A stretch of 38,542 bases of DNA from a virus, in IMG/VR virus record IMGVR_UViG_3300045256_000082, positions 1-38,542 of that record; one strand, written 5' to 3'. Each line of letters begins with the position of its first letter. The stretch's first letter is position 1. This document shows, piece by piece, positions 1 through 6,949 of the stretch. Under the pieces are notes generated by a model. It was given only the letters and a program-made list of their open reading frames with translations. It was not told the DNA's origin and did no database searches. A program made the translations under genes and the position numbers.

Positions 1-18
1 GCGTAACGCGCAATTTGT

Positions 19-193
19 TGTAGGTTTTGTAGGTTACGCCGATTTAAAAACTCCCATTTTACGGGCTTTTCGCGCGTCCTACAAAACCTACAACGGCCTT
101 CGCAAGGCCGGATTGCAGAAACCAGAACAAACGCGAACGAAACAGACAACCTCTTATTCCTACATCACAATTGCCGCTGTAGGTTTTGTAGGA
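19..193. promoter_or_regulatory. Left-end cluster of four TGTAGG operator-like elements
   Basis: Four copies of the TGTAGG element lie in non-coding DNA: 19-34 (plus), 77-92 (minus), 150-164 (minus, TGTAGGAATAAGAGG form) and 178-193 (plus). Three carry two half-sites nine bases apart. The first is flanked by GCGTAAC (1-7) and GTTACGC (32-38). No TTGAC-type -35 stands at the usual distance, so these are more likely protein-binding sites than complete promoters. Leftward genes outside the window could be the targets. The remaining bases of 1-434 hold two hairpins and no gene that I can support. Confidence 0.55.
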
Positions 194-313
194 CGAGGCG
201 AACAAACAGTGGATTTGCGCGTTATCTTGTGCGTTTCAACTTGAGGCTCGGAACCAAATCACGTTAGATGTTCGGCGGGCGGGAATGCTTCCCCTCTAAT
301 GTCCCCCTTGCCC

Positions 314-348
314 CGAGAGCCCGGTTCATCTGCATGGCCGGGCTCTCG
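314..348. terminator. Bidirectional hairpin, possible terminator
   Basis: An 11-bp perfect stem (CGAGAGCCCGG with CCGGGCTCTCG) closes a 13-base loop. Neither side has a proper T-run, so intrinsic termination is uncertain. It lies beyond the end of the leftward gene block and may act as a backup stop or as a transcript-end stabiliser. Confidence 0.4.
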
Positions 349-374
349 TCATTTGTGAGGACGCAGAAAAGATA

Positions 375-403
375 GAGCCCGGGGGTTGGGGACCCCCGGG
401 CTC
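375..403 (-). terminator. Strong hairpin terminator ending the leftward operon
   Basis: A perfect 12-bp GC-rich stem (GAGCCCGGGGGT with ACCCCCGGGCTC) closes a 5-base loop. On the minus strand it is followed by TATCTTTTCT, a T-rich tail. It lies 32 bases past the stop of the last leftward gene, as expected for the intrinsic terminator of that operon. Confidence 0.75.
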
Positions 404-434
404 GTCACCTTCAGAGACAGGGTTGCCCCGCGCC

Positions 435-782
435 TTATTGCGCGCCCATCTCCGATGGTCCGAGAATGGCCGTCACCAAAACCTGATCGTCGGCCATGCC
501 GCGCGTGTTGGGGCACTCCTTACGGGCGTCTTCCGCCGTGAGCCCAATTGCGCCGCACTTGATGCAACGACCGACTAGGGGCTTGCCCTTTTGATTGGTC
601 CGCTCAATCGCGTGACACGTCTTCTGCATTTCCAGTTTCCTCTTGTGGCGGGATCGTTTCTGTATCGCGCAGAGGTGTTCACGACACGCCGCGCGCCGGA
701 GCTTGTTGAACGCTAGAATGTCCTCTCGATGCCGGCGGTAGTAGCGCCTCTGTCGGGCGCGCTTCGCGGCGCTTCCCCTCAC
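435..782 (-). CDS. Small basic zinc-ribbon protein, function unknown
   Basis: A 115-residue protein starting at GTG, whose GTGA overlaps the stop of the upstream glycosyltransferase, so translation is probably coupled. The first 55 residues are very rich in Arg and Lys (RRYYRRHRED), resembling the basic N-termini of small phage DNA-binding proteins. A CxxC with a later Cys (RCIKCG, then KECP) in the second half may bind zinc. No HNH catalytic set is visible, so I do not call it a nuclease. It is the last gene before the leftward terminator. A nucleic-acid-binding role is an inference. Confidence 0.65.
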   Translation of the reverse strand: MRGSAAKRARQRRYYRRHREDILAFNKLRRAACREHLCAIQKRSRHKRKLEMQKTCHAIERTNQKGKPLVGRCIKCGAIGLTAEDARKECPNTRGMADDQVLVTAILGPSEMGAQ

Positions 783-1687
783 GGCCCGCCCATCTCACTG
801 GCCGCGGCCAAGCGGAACGCTTCCGCAGCGGCGACGTTCGCCTCGCGCCCGTTCGCAACCCGGAACGCGACCTGTGCAGCCGACAGCCCTTTGCGGGCGA
901 GGTAGCCTTTTCCGTTTTCCATTTCGACGAAGCGCCGGCGGTTCTCGACGACGTACGCCGGATGATGAAAGAGATGGATGACGCCAGTGGCGAAGCGGCC
1001 CGTCTTCCGCCTCACGCCGTAGCGCAGCATGCGGAGACAAAGGTCATTATCCTCCCATCCCCACCCGATATATGAGCTATCAAAACCGTCTATGGCCGTA
1101 AGGTCGAGCTTCCACATGGCGAGGTTGCACGCCATGAACTTTTTCCAATCCTGTCGCGAGCCGCGGCGCAACGGGCCAAGTGGAAGTGTGATCAGCGGCG
1201 CAAGTCTGTTCACCTGACCCGTGAGGCGCGCCGCGATCCAGCGCAGCATGCCCCAATCCTCCGGCGGCACGCACTTGTCGCTCAGCACAAGGTCGGTCAA
1301 CTTCTCTCTGAGCATGACTCTGTTGCCCTGCACAAAATAGCCGTGCTCGGCGAGGCGGCGATGCGCCGCGACGAACCCTTCGCGCGGGATACAATCGCCG
1401 TCCAAAAAGATGAGATACTGTCCGCTCGAAGCGATCACAGCCTTGTTGCGGATCGCGGCGACGCGGAACCCGTTATGCTCTTGCCACACGTGATCGACGT
1501 TCAGACCCTTGCGCCTGAAATCGTCGACCACTGCGCGGGTGCGCGCGTCAGTTCCGTCTTCAGCGACAATGACTTCGAAGTTTCTGTCGGTTTGGTAGGT
1601 CAGACCATACAGCACAGCGCGAAGCGCCTCTGGCCAATTGTAGGTCGAAACAATTACCGAAATTCTCCCGTTGAACCTTGTGCCCAT
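779..1687 (-). CDS. Family 2 glycosyltransferase (GT-A fold)
   Basis: A protein of about 302 residues that should transfer a sugar from a nucleotide-sugar donor. The GT-A N-terminus ISVIVSTYNWPEAL, the acidic pair EDGTD and the metal-binding FLDGDCIPRE are clear. The C-terminal stretch GFDSSYIGWGWEDNDLCLR is typical of galactosyltransferase-type GT2 enzymes. I start at the ATG at 1687 because GAGGGG lies five bases upstream; a GTG at 1711 is an alternative. The acceptor is not visible in the sequence: host surface glycan, a virion protein or modified DNA are all possible. No DNA hydroxymethylation gene is seen nearby, which makes DNA the least supported. Confidence 0.9.
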   Translation of the reverse strand: MGTRFNGRISVIVSTYNWPEALRAVLYGLTYQTDRNFEVIVAEDGTDARTRAVVDDFRRKGLNVDHVWQEHNGFRVAAIRNKAVIASSGQYLIFLDGDCIPREGFVAAHRRLAEHGYFVQGNRVMLREKLTDLVLSDKCVPPEDWGMLRWIAARLTGQVNRLAPLITLPLGPLRRGSRQDWKKFMACNLAMWKLDLTAIDGFDSSYIGWGWEDNDLCLRMLRYGVRRKTGRFATGVIHLFHHPAYVVENRRRFVEMENGKGYLARKGLSAAQVAFRVANGREANVAAAEAFRLAAASEMGGP

Positions 1688-1726
1688 TTTTTGCCCCTCA
1701 AACTTGTCCACAGCAGTGACCTTTTC

Positions 1727-1744
1727 TTCCTACACCTGTAGGAA
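1727..1744. promoter_or_regulatory. Palindromic TGTAGGAA operator
   Basis: TTCCTACA-CC-TGTAGGAA is a perfect 8-bp inverted repeat with a two-base centre, in the gap between the divergent glycosyltransferase and the rightward 86-residue gene. It is the cleanest dyad form of the TGTAGG element found across the window and suggests a dimeric binding protein. A weak leftward TTGAAC lies just beside it. Confidence 0.6.
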
Positions 1745-1771
1745 CCCCCGTTCAACAATTCGTTAAAAGAT

Positions 1772-1801
1772 TTGACACCATTATCTCGTCGTGCGTACCT
1801 T
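1772..1801 (+). promoter_or_regulatory. Candidate rightward promoter for the 1842-2685 island
   Basis: TTGACA at 1772-1777 and TACCTT at 1796-1801 are separated by 18 bases, the same spacing as the other promoter candidates here. The AAGAC seen after other -10 boxes is absent. It stands 41 bases before the first rightward start codon. Confidence 0.5.
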
Positions 1802-1841
1802 GCAACCGCGCGTACCCAACAACCAGCGGGAGTAACAAGGT

Positions 1842-2102
1842 ATGGGAGCGAAGTATCAAGCGACCTACGCACTGGTGGGCTACGGCATGACAGTCGAGAT
1901 CAGGTTTCGCGACGGGCGCGTTGCGAAGTGCCCCGCGCGGTTCAAACAAGTTCTCGGCTGGCCCATGACGCGCGTCATCAACTACTGCAGGGGGCAAGGG
2001 CTCAGGCTTCGACATCTCGAAGGCGTGGCGCTTCATAAGCCGCAATTTCGCAAAGCGCGCGAGTACACACCGGGCCGCGCCATCCCGTCGTTCGCCGGCT
2101 AG
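1842..2102 (+). CDS. Hypothetical protein, 86 residues
   Basis: I do not recognise this family. The protein is small and basic, has one pair of Cys (KCPARF and NYCRG) and no membrane segment. GGGAG lies a short way upstream of its ATG and a promoter candidate 41 bases upstream. Together with the next two frames it forms a short rightward island inside an otherwise leftward block. The next gene begins 10 bases after its stop, behind an AGGAGGGG ribosome site, so the island looks like one small operon. Confidence 0.6.
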   Translation: MGAKYQATYALVGYGMTVEIRFRDGRVAKCPARFKQVLGWPMTRVINYCRGQGLRLRHLEGVALHKPQFRKAREYTPGRAIPSFAG

Positions 2103-2111
2103 GAGGGGAAC

Positions 2112-2246
2112 ATGAGCGCTCGAAGACTGACACCACACGCCCGGATCATGGAAGTAGACGGGCTGCGGCTGTCCGCGTACCCGATACAATGCGGCGGCTG
2201 CGGCGGGGATGCCGAAAGGCAAGTACGTGAACGGCGTTCCGTTTGA
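2112..2246 (+). CDS. Short ORF with the first half of a zinc ribbon; possibly 5' part of the next gene
   Basis: A 44-residue frame with a strong AGGAGGGG site. It contains CGGC, the first Cys pair of a zinc ribbon, but no partner Cys pair. The partner (CPGC) is in the next frame, which begins at 2209 inside this one, one base out of register. The two meet at a GGGG run (2205-2208). Read together with one G removed, they give a single protein with CGGC and CPGC roughly 35 residues apart around a GW, the usual layout of small phage zinc ribbons. Either the gene is frameshifted or it uses a frameshift. Confidence 0.5.
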   Translation: MSARRLTPHARIMEVDGLRLSAYPIQCGGCGGDAERQVRERRSV

Positions 2247-2685
2247 ATTCTACCGCACCTACTTCTGCCGCAAAGGTTGGGAGGTGCACGCCGCCGGCAC
2301 ATCACGCGACACGTGCCCCGGCTGTGTGAAGAAAGCCGACGAGCTGCGCCGGCAACGCGCTTTAAGACACCAAGCGCAGCAGCAGAGACCACACCCGAAT
2401 ATCATCGCCGCCGCGCAGCCCGACGCCCCACAGCCAGAGTTTTTCTCATATCGCGATGTCAAAGAGCTACAGGCGAAGTTCAGCAGACGCGACCCCGACA
2501 ACATACGCCGCGAGATCAGATTGGTTGAACAGAGATTAGCCCGCCTGCGTATCGAGATAATGCCGTTTGAAGACGTCCCCAAGCCAGCTCCCCCGCCGCC
2601 GATACGTTTAGAACCCCGGAAGCGCCCGCGTCCGCCGCTGCATTTCTGGCTAGAACGCCTTCGGGTCAAAGCAGTGAACGCGTGA
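2209..2685 (+). CDS. Zinc-ribbon-like protein, probably C-terminal part of a split gene
   Basis: This 158-residue frame starts at an ATG inside the previous ORF. The first 40 residues contain YFCRKGWEVHAAG and DTCPGC, which look like the second half of a zinc ribbon. A basic helix follows, then a helical stretch (residues 75-120) and a proline-rich basic tail (PKPAPPPPIRLEPRKRPRP). Its ATG has no clear separate ribosome site. The 3' end overlaps the end of the opposing zincin gene by 36 bases. The function is unknown; nucleic-acid binding is an inference. Confidence 0.6.
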   Translation: MPKGKYVNGVPFEFYRTYFCRKGWEVHAAGTSRDTCPGCVKKADELRRQRALRHQAQQQRPHPNIIAAAQPDAPQPEFFSYRDVKELQAKFSRRDPDNIRREIRLVEQRLARLRIEIMPFEDVPKPAPPPPIRLEPRKRPRPPLHFWLERLRVKAVNA

Positions 2686-3003
2686 GACCTGTTGGCCTAG
2701 CTTGACGAACGCGGCGGTGTGCTGTGTCTCGTGGTGGTCGATCCGAACTTCCTTCTCGTACAGGTGTACCATCTCATGCGCCATGACACGCATCAGCATG
2801 TCGGTCGACCCCACGGTGTATTCCGAGATTGCGATGATGTGCTGACCGTCGATGCAGTCATACCAACCGAACAGCGTCCGGCTCTTGATCACGCGCCACG
2901 CGATGTCCTCTGACTCCGGCAGGTTCCAGCGATGGAAGGGCGGCGTCGTGCGAAGATAATCGTACGCCGCCGCAAGCGTTTCGCACGTCAGGGGCAGGCT
3001 CAT
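2650..3003 (-). CDS. SprT-like zinc metalloprotease (zincin)
   Basis: A 117-residue protein with the zincin motif HEMVH at residues 76-80 and a third likely zinc ligand at His95 (ETQHTAAF), as in SprT/Spartan-like proteins. Those enzymes cleave proteins on DNA, but the substrate here is unknown. I chose the ATG at 3003 because its ATGA overlaps the stop of the DNA polymerase, so the two are translationally coupled. It is shorter than cellular SprT and has no C-terminal zinc ribbon. Its last 36 bases overlap a gene on the other strand. Confidence 0.8.
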   Translation of the reverse strand: MSLPLTCETLAAAYDYLRTTPPFHRWNLPESEDIAWRVIKSRTLFGWYDCIDGQHIIAISEYTVGSTDMLMRVMAHEMVHLYEKEVRIDHHETQHTAAFVKLGQQVSRVHCFDPKAF

Positions 3004-5063
3004 GCTTTCTTGTACCTTTCGCCGTCCCACGCACTGGCCGCGATCGGCAACCCTTCCGCCCACGCCGGCAGCTCGCACACGATCGCCTCGAATTCTTCGA
3101 GCGACCCGTGCGACACCGCGGGCTCCGCAACAGCTTCGTCGTGCACCGTGAGAATGATCGGGTAGCCGCGGCGCTCTAGGCGCTTCATCGCTTCGCGCAG
3201 AATGTCGCTTGCGATCCCCTGGTCGGCGTTCTCAGTCGTGAGACCGCCGTACGCGTAGCACGGCCCCCATTTGCGCGTGTAGCTGTCCTGTCCCTGATAC
3301 TCGACAACATCGCGCGGCTCGCTCGTGATCTCGATCTTGCCGGCGCGTTCCAACTCGACGGCACGCTCCCAAAGGATCGAGCGCGGGCGACCAAGATGGT
3401 CGCGTATCCATGCGAATTGAGCGATGCGCGGGTACGGGTAACAGATCGACCGGCCCGAAGGCAGCCGCATCCACAGGAAGCTGCCGGCGGTGCGCCACGC
3501 GAGCACACCGGACTTCACGATCTTGCCCGGATGCTGCACGGCGTACAGTTGCGCGTCCTCAATGTCGCGCCACATGTCCGTCACGCGGGGATGGGCTTGC
3601 CGCCACTTCCGCTTCCATTCGTCGGCGGTCTTTGCGTCGAGCTTGATCTTGTACGCGGCGGCCATTGACTGCAGAGCGGACACGCCGCCCTCATAGCCAA
3701 GCGCCAGCTCTTGCACCTTGCCGCCTTGCCGCTGGTCTTTGGTGACTTGCTCAACCGGAATTCCGAACGAGCGCGCCCACGCCAGGATGTATAGGTCGGG
3801 ACCGGTGCCGGCGTCATAGTCGCGGAACGCCTGCAGCTTCCAGTCCTCACCCGCCATCCACGCAAGGATTCGGCCTTCAATGTTCGCGAAGTCGGCCGCC
3901 ATGATGCGGCGACCCTTGGCCGCCGTGATCATGCCGCGCAGACAATCGCCGACGACTGACAGCGGCTCGCCATATTGGCGGACGACTTCGATGTCGCCGG
4001 TCGCAACGGCCTCGATCGCTTCGTCGATCTCGCCTTCCTTCAGCTGCGGGCGCTTGATGTTCTGAGGCTGGAAGCGACGGCCCGCCCAACGACCGGTAGA
4101 CGCGGCGTGGAATTGCAGCAGCCCACGAGCGCGGTTGTCGTGCGAGCGGCCAAGCAGCAGCGCCTCAATCTTCTTCACGCTTGCCTTGGCGGCTTCGCGC
4201 CGGAGCTCAAGCGCGCGGCGCACGTGATCGGGAAGATCCAAGCCAAGCAGCTCGTCGATCGCCTGCTTGTCTAATCCGTCCGTCTGCCAACCCCGCAAGC
4301 GCAACCATTCAGCCAGGCGCACGACATTGGAGCACTTCTCGACGTGCCCGCCCGTGACTTCTCGCATCTCTTCGTCGAGCAGATCGGCGGCTTGGTCGAC
4401 GATCTGCAACGCGGCGAGGCACAGCGCCGTGTCGACATAGACGCCGCGGTCGTTGATGATCTGGTCGAGCCACCACGTTTGTTGTTCGGACGGCGACAGC
4501 GGCAGCAGCCGCTCGTGCAGCTTGCGCTCAACCTCGACGTCGTTCTTGCAGTAGGCATAGAGGCGCTGTTTGCGGGCGTCGTCGTCGAACCAATAAATGC
4601 CGTCCGGGTTCTCACCTTTACGCGGCCGGCGCGGCTTCGCCATTTGCATCATGAGCGCGCGCCCGCCCATGTCCTTCCCGATCTCGACACCGGCGACCGC
4701 TGCCGCATTGCTCAATGCGGCAGGCAACGACATGGCCAGAGCGCACGCCATCGTGCAACGCCATTGCGTGAGCTTCGGGATTGGCCACCCGTAACGCGGG
4801 CCAAGGATGCCGCGCCACATGACCCGCTCGAAAGCGGCGTTGTGCGCGATGATCTGCCAGCCTTCACGAACCGCGGACTGAACGGCGAGAGGCGCTTCTG
4901 CACGACCCGCCGGAATCCATAGCCCGATTGGCTCGTCGTCGACGGCGTACGCCGCGCACCAAACATCGGTCGTCGGATCGGCGGCGTAGCGATACACGCC
5001 GGACTTGGGAAGATCGACGGTCGAGCGCGATTCAAGATCGATGTGTAACGTGTGTACCGACAT
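3000..5063 (-). CDS. Family A DNA polymerase with 3'-5' proofreading exonuclease
   Basis: The 687-residue replicative polymerase. Exonuclease motifs: D9/E11 (LHIDLES), N75-F78 (AHNAAFE) and Y171-D175 (YCKND). Polymerase motif A is D391 (AADFANIEGR), motif B is R445-K449 up to LGYEGG, and motif C is H641-D642-E643 (TVHDEAVAE). The 5'-3' exonuclease domain of bacterial Pol I is absent, as usual in phage. The start ATG sits directly behind a TGTAGGAA element that also supplies the stop codon of the upstream gene. It should work with the primase-helicase at 14357 and the ssDNA-binding protein at 8255. Confidence 0.97.
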   Translation of the reverse strand: MSVHTLHIDLESRSTVDLPKSGVYRYAADPTTDVWCAAYAVDDEPIGLWIPAGRAEAPLAVQSAVREGWQIIAHNAAFERVMWRGILGPRYGWPIPKLTQWRCTMACALAMSLPAALSNAAAVAGVEIGKDMGGRALMMQMAKPRRPRKGENPDGIYWFDDDARKQRLYAYCKNDVEVERKLHERLLPLSPSEQQTWWLDQIINDRGVYVDTALCLAALQIVDQAADLLDEEMREVTGGHVEKCSNVVRLAEWLRLRGWQTDGLDKQAIDELLGLDLPDHVRRALELRREAAKASVKKIEALLLGRSHDNRARGLLQFHAASTGRWAGRRFQPQNIKRPQLKEGEIDEAIEAVATGDIEVVRQYGEPLSVVGDCLRGMITAAKGRRIMAADFANIEGRILAWMAGEDWKLQAFRDYDAGTGPDLYILAWARSFGIPVEQVTKDQRQGGKVQELALGYEGGVSALQSMAAAYKIKLDAKTADEWKRKWRQAHPRVTDMWRDIEDAQLYAVQHPGKIVKSGVLAWRTAGSFLWMRLPSGRSICYPYPRIAQFAWIRDHLGRPRSILWERAVELERAGKIEITSEPRDVVEYQGQDSYTRKWGPCYAYGGLTTENADQGIASDILREAMKRLERRGYPIILTVHDEAVAEPAVSHGSLEEFEAIVCELPAWAEGLPIAASAWDGERYKKA

Positions 5064-5071
5064 TTCCTACA
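5064..5071 (-). promoter_or_regulatory. TGTAGGAA element overlapping the polymerase start
   Basis: On the minus strand TGTAGGAA is directly followed by the polymerase ATG. It contains the TAG stop of the upstream gene, and its AGGA can serve as ribosome site. A protein bound here, on DNA or mRNA, could control polymerase synthesis; that part is inference. Confidence 0.45.
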
Positions 5072-5450
5072 CAGCGGTCAAAATAAAAGACAAAGCCGCG
5101 TCGAAAGAGTCGAGAACAGCATGGCTGTGATACCTCAACCATGGGCTGACGGAAGCCCCTTTCTTCGCCACCACGACAACCAACTTTCCAGCGTTGAAAG
5201 CGAGAAGCACTTCCATACTGGTGCCAACGCTTGGCTTGTCATAATTGACGAGAATCACGTCACTGTTCGCGATATCAATTTTGTCGAATTCAACAATCTC
5301 ATCCACGCACTGATCCTCGCGCCCGCGATAATCGCGCCGCATCGGGTCCAGTGTTTTCCCTGACCACTTCGCCTTTACTAGCTCGCGCCAATCTTTGCAC
5401 TCGTCATCAGTGCACCCATTGATTGGCCCGCAAAGGTAGATGGTTTTCAT
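5067..5450 (-). CDS. Nucleoside 2-deoxyribosyltransferase-like protein
   Basis: A 127-residue protein. The N-terminal IYLCGPI, the DIANSDVILVNYDKPS stretch and GTSME, where Glu80 would be the catalytic nucleophile, match the nucleoside 2-deoxyribosyltransferase superfamily. These enzymes swap or remove the base of deoxynucleosides. The start at 5450 has a good AGGAGA ribosome site. It lies between the DpdA-like gene and the polymerase, and a second member of the same fold is at 6950-7321. The substrate is unknown; base exchange, nucleoside hydrolysis or salvage are possible. Confidence 0.8.
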   Translation of the reverse strand: MKTIYLCGPINGCTDDECKDWRELVKAKWSGKTLDPMRRDYRGREDQCVDEIVEFDKIDIANSDVILVNYDKPSVGTSMEVLLAFNAGKLVVVVAKKGASVSPWLRYHSHAVLDSFDAALSFILTAV

Positions 5451-5464
5451 CTTTCTCTCCTGTT

Positions 5465-6181
5465 TTAGGCAAGCATGCACATCATCGTGATGCGCGCTGT
5501 CCACTCCGCAGCTTCGCGCCAATCATTCTGGTTTCGACCGTTTCGCCGGGCGGCGAAGGACCAAGCCATGCTGTCGGCGCTATGAAGAAGATTGATTACG
5601 GTGGCGCTGGTTAGGGCTGTTATCTTGACGCCAAACCCATGCAGCAACAGGTCTGGCCGTTTGCTCTTGATCGCAACCAGAATGCTTTCGATAGTCCCTA
5701 CGTTCGCGTTCCGCTTACAAACAGAACCGACACCCACATACATCCCAGGCTTAAGCCGATCCTCGTATTGATCGATATGATCGAGATAGTCGACCACCTC
5801 GTAGCCCTGCAGAACCAGCATGATGTAGGTGCGCGGCACGAGCGGCAGCAAGGCGTCATACCGCTCGATCGTTCGGCGCTGATGTTCTCGAACGGACAAA
5901 CCCGTCTTCGCTACGATCCACGGCTCGCACATCCAATCCTGTGAAACAGCCGCGACTAAACCGGAGCCCGGGTATGACCACCGATTGATCTCAGCCGCGT
6001 ACTCACCCACGCCATGGCGATACTTCCCGTGCGTGGCGATTTCCGTGAACGCGCCAGAGTCCATGATCCATTCGCGTGCTTGGATGGGCTTCTTTCGGTC
6101 CCGCAGCCGGTTTACCGATATGAAAGCTCTGTCAAAGTGCCCTGCATCGGATGGCTGATGCAGCCCGGTGTAGAACAGCAT
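5465..6181 (-). CDS. dpdA: DpdA-like DNA-guanine transglycosylase (7-deazaguanine DNA modification)
   Basis: A 238-residue protein resembling phage DpdA, a relative of tRNA-guanine transglycosylase that replaces guanine in DNA with a 7-deazaguanine base. Features seen: MDSGAF at 40-45, QDW at 81-83, QGYEVVDYL at 125-133, VGVGSVCKR at 149-157, HGFGVK at 181-186 and SADSMAW at 201-207. In DpdA phages this modification blocks host restriction enzymes. No preQ0-synthesis genes (FolE, QueD, QueE, QueC) are in the window, so the precursor would come from the host or from genes outside. It follows the diphosphohydrolase gene by 8 bases. The ribosome site is weak. Confidence 0.85.
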   Translation of the reverse strand: MLFYTGLHQPSDAGHFDRAFISVNRLRDRKKPIQAREWIMDSGAFTEIATHGKYRHGVGEYAAEINRWSYPGSGLVAAVSQDWMCEPWIVAKTGLSVREHQRRTIERYDALLPLVPRTYIMLVLQGYEVVDYLDHIDQYEDRLKPGMYVGVGSVCKRNANVGTIESILVAIKSKRPDLLLHGFGVKITALTSATVINLLHSADSMAWSFAARRNGRNQNDWREAAEWTARITMMCMLA

Positions 6182-6189
6182 GCGGCCGA

Positions 6190-6780
6190 CTATCTGGCCC
6201 CTCGCGGCTTCGACAAGCTCAGATCGCGTTCAAGTTCTTCCTGCAGCAGCGCGAGCGCGCGCCATGCGAGCTGCGCCGAATGCCGGTTGCCGTCCTGGTC
6301 GAAGCCGCCGCGTTCGGTCAGGTGACGCGCGATGCAGTCGGCGTGATCCATCGACTTGCCGCGCGCCCAATGCAGCGGTTGGCCGGGGTTGTGCTTCTCA
6401 TTCCCGCGATGGCTGATGTTGGAAACTGAAGCGAGCGCGTCGGGGAAATAGTCAAGCAGGCCGGAACACATCGGCATGAGCTTGCGCAAGTCGCTGTCGG
6501 TGTCGAGCAAACGCTTTGGCGGGACTTCTTCGCCGCCGTAGCTATGCGCCAACTCGGGCGCCTTCCCGGCTTGGCGTTCGGCTTCGCGTTGCTCATCAAA
6601 ACGGTCGATTGTCTTCTGTGAAGGCATGTGATTGGTCCACCAAGTGAGTTCGGAGCGGTCGATTTCGACCAGCGTTCCGGGCGGCATGATCGAGCCGTCC
6701 GGGTACATTCCGGCCATCGCGCAGATCAGTTCGTATTGGCGTTCGCGGGTCACGCGGTGTTGCCCTTGTTGTGGTTCCAT
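6190..6780 (-). CDS. dATP/dGTP diphosphohydrolase-like protein (DUF5664 type)
   Basis: About 196 residues. The C-terminal half (KHNPGQPLHWARGKSMDHAD, then RHLTERGGFDQDGNRHSAQ and AWRALALLQEELE) is the helical, His/Asp/Glu-rich domain annotated as dATP/dGTP diphosphohydrolase N-terminal domain in phages. It would alter the purine dNTP pool during replication. The ATG at 6780 has GAGGA upstream; a GTG at 6753, overlapping the previous stop as GTGA, is an equally possible start. It lies directly before the DpdA-like gene, consistent with a nucleotide and DNA-modification cluster. The exact nucleotide handled cannot be told from sequence. Confidence 0.8.
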   Translation of the reverse strand: MEPQQGQHRVTRERQYELICAMAGMYPDGSIMPPGTLVEIDRSELTWWTNHMPSQKTIDRFDEQREAERQAGKAPELAHSYGGEEVPPKRLLDTDSDLRKLMPMCSGLLDYFPDALASVSNISHRGNEKHNPGQPLHWARGKSMDHADCIARHLTERGGFDQDGNRHSAQLAWRALALLQEELERDLSLSKPRGAR

Positions 6781-6947
6781 CGCAGCGCTTCCTCTGCAGC
6801 TCGCCGCAAGTCCGCCATGCGCCCGCGCAGCGCTTTCCGTTGGCGCCACCCTTCGAGCGTCGAGAGATCACACGCGGCGATCTGCGCGTGCGTATCGATG
6901 ATCTCTTTGAACAGCGGCGGGATACGCTGCGGGGCGTTGGTGAACAT
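6750..6947 (-). CDS. Small helical hypothetical protein
   Basis: A 65-residue protein, mostly helical and charged (WRQRKALRGRMADLRRAAEEAL), with no recognised family. Its ATG lies two bases after the stop of the deoxyribosyltransferase-fold gene, and its end overlaps the start of the diphosphohydrolase-like gene, so it sits in one tightly packed operon. A helper or oligomerisation role is possible but nothing in the sequence shows it. Confidence 0.6.
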   Translation of the reverse strand: MFTNAPQRIPPLFKEIIDTHAQIAACDLSTLEGWRQRKALRGRMADLRRAAEEALRWNHNKGNTA

Positions 6948-6949
6948 GA

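Noticed and set aside
435-782. HNH endonuclease
   Set aside because: The basic N-terminus is suggestive, but no His-Asn-His core is present; only a possible zinc site is seen.
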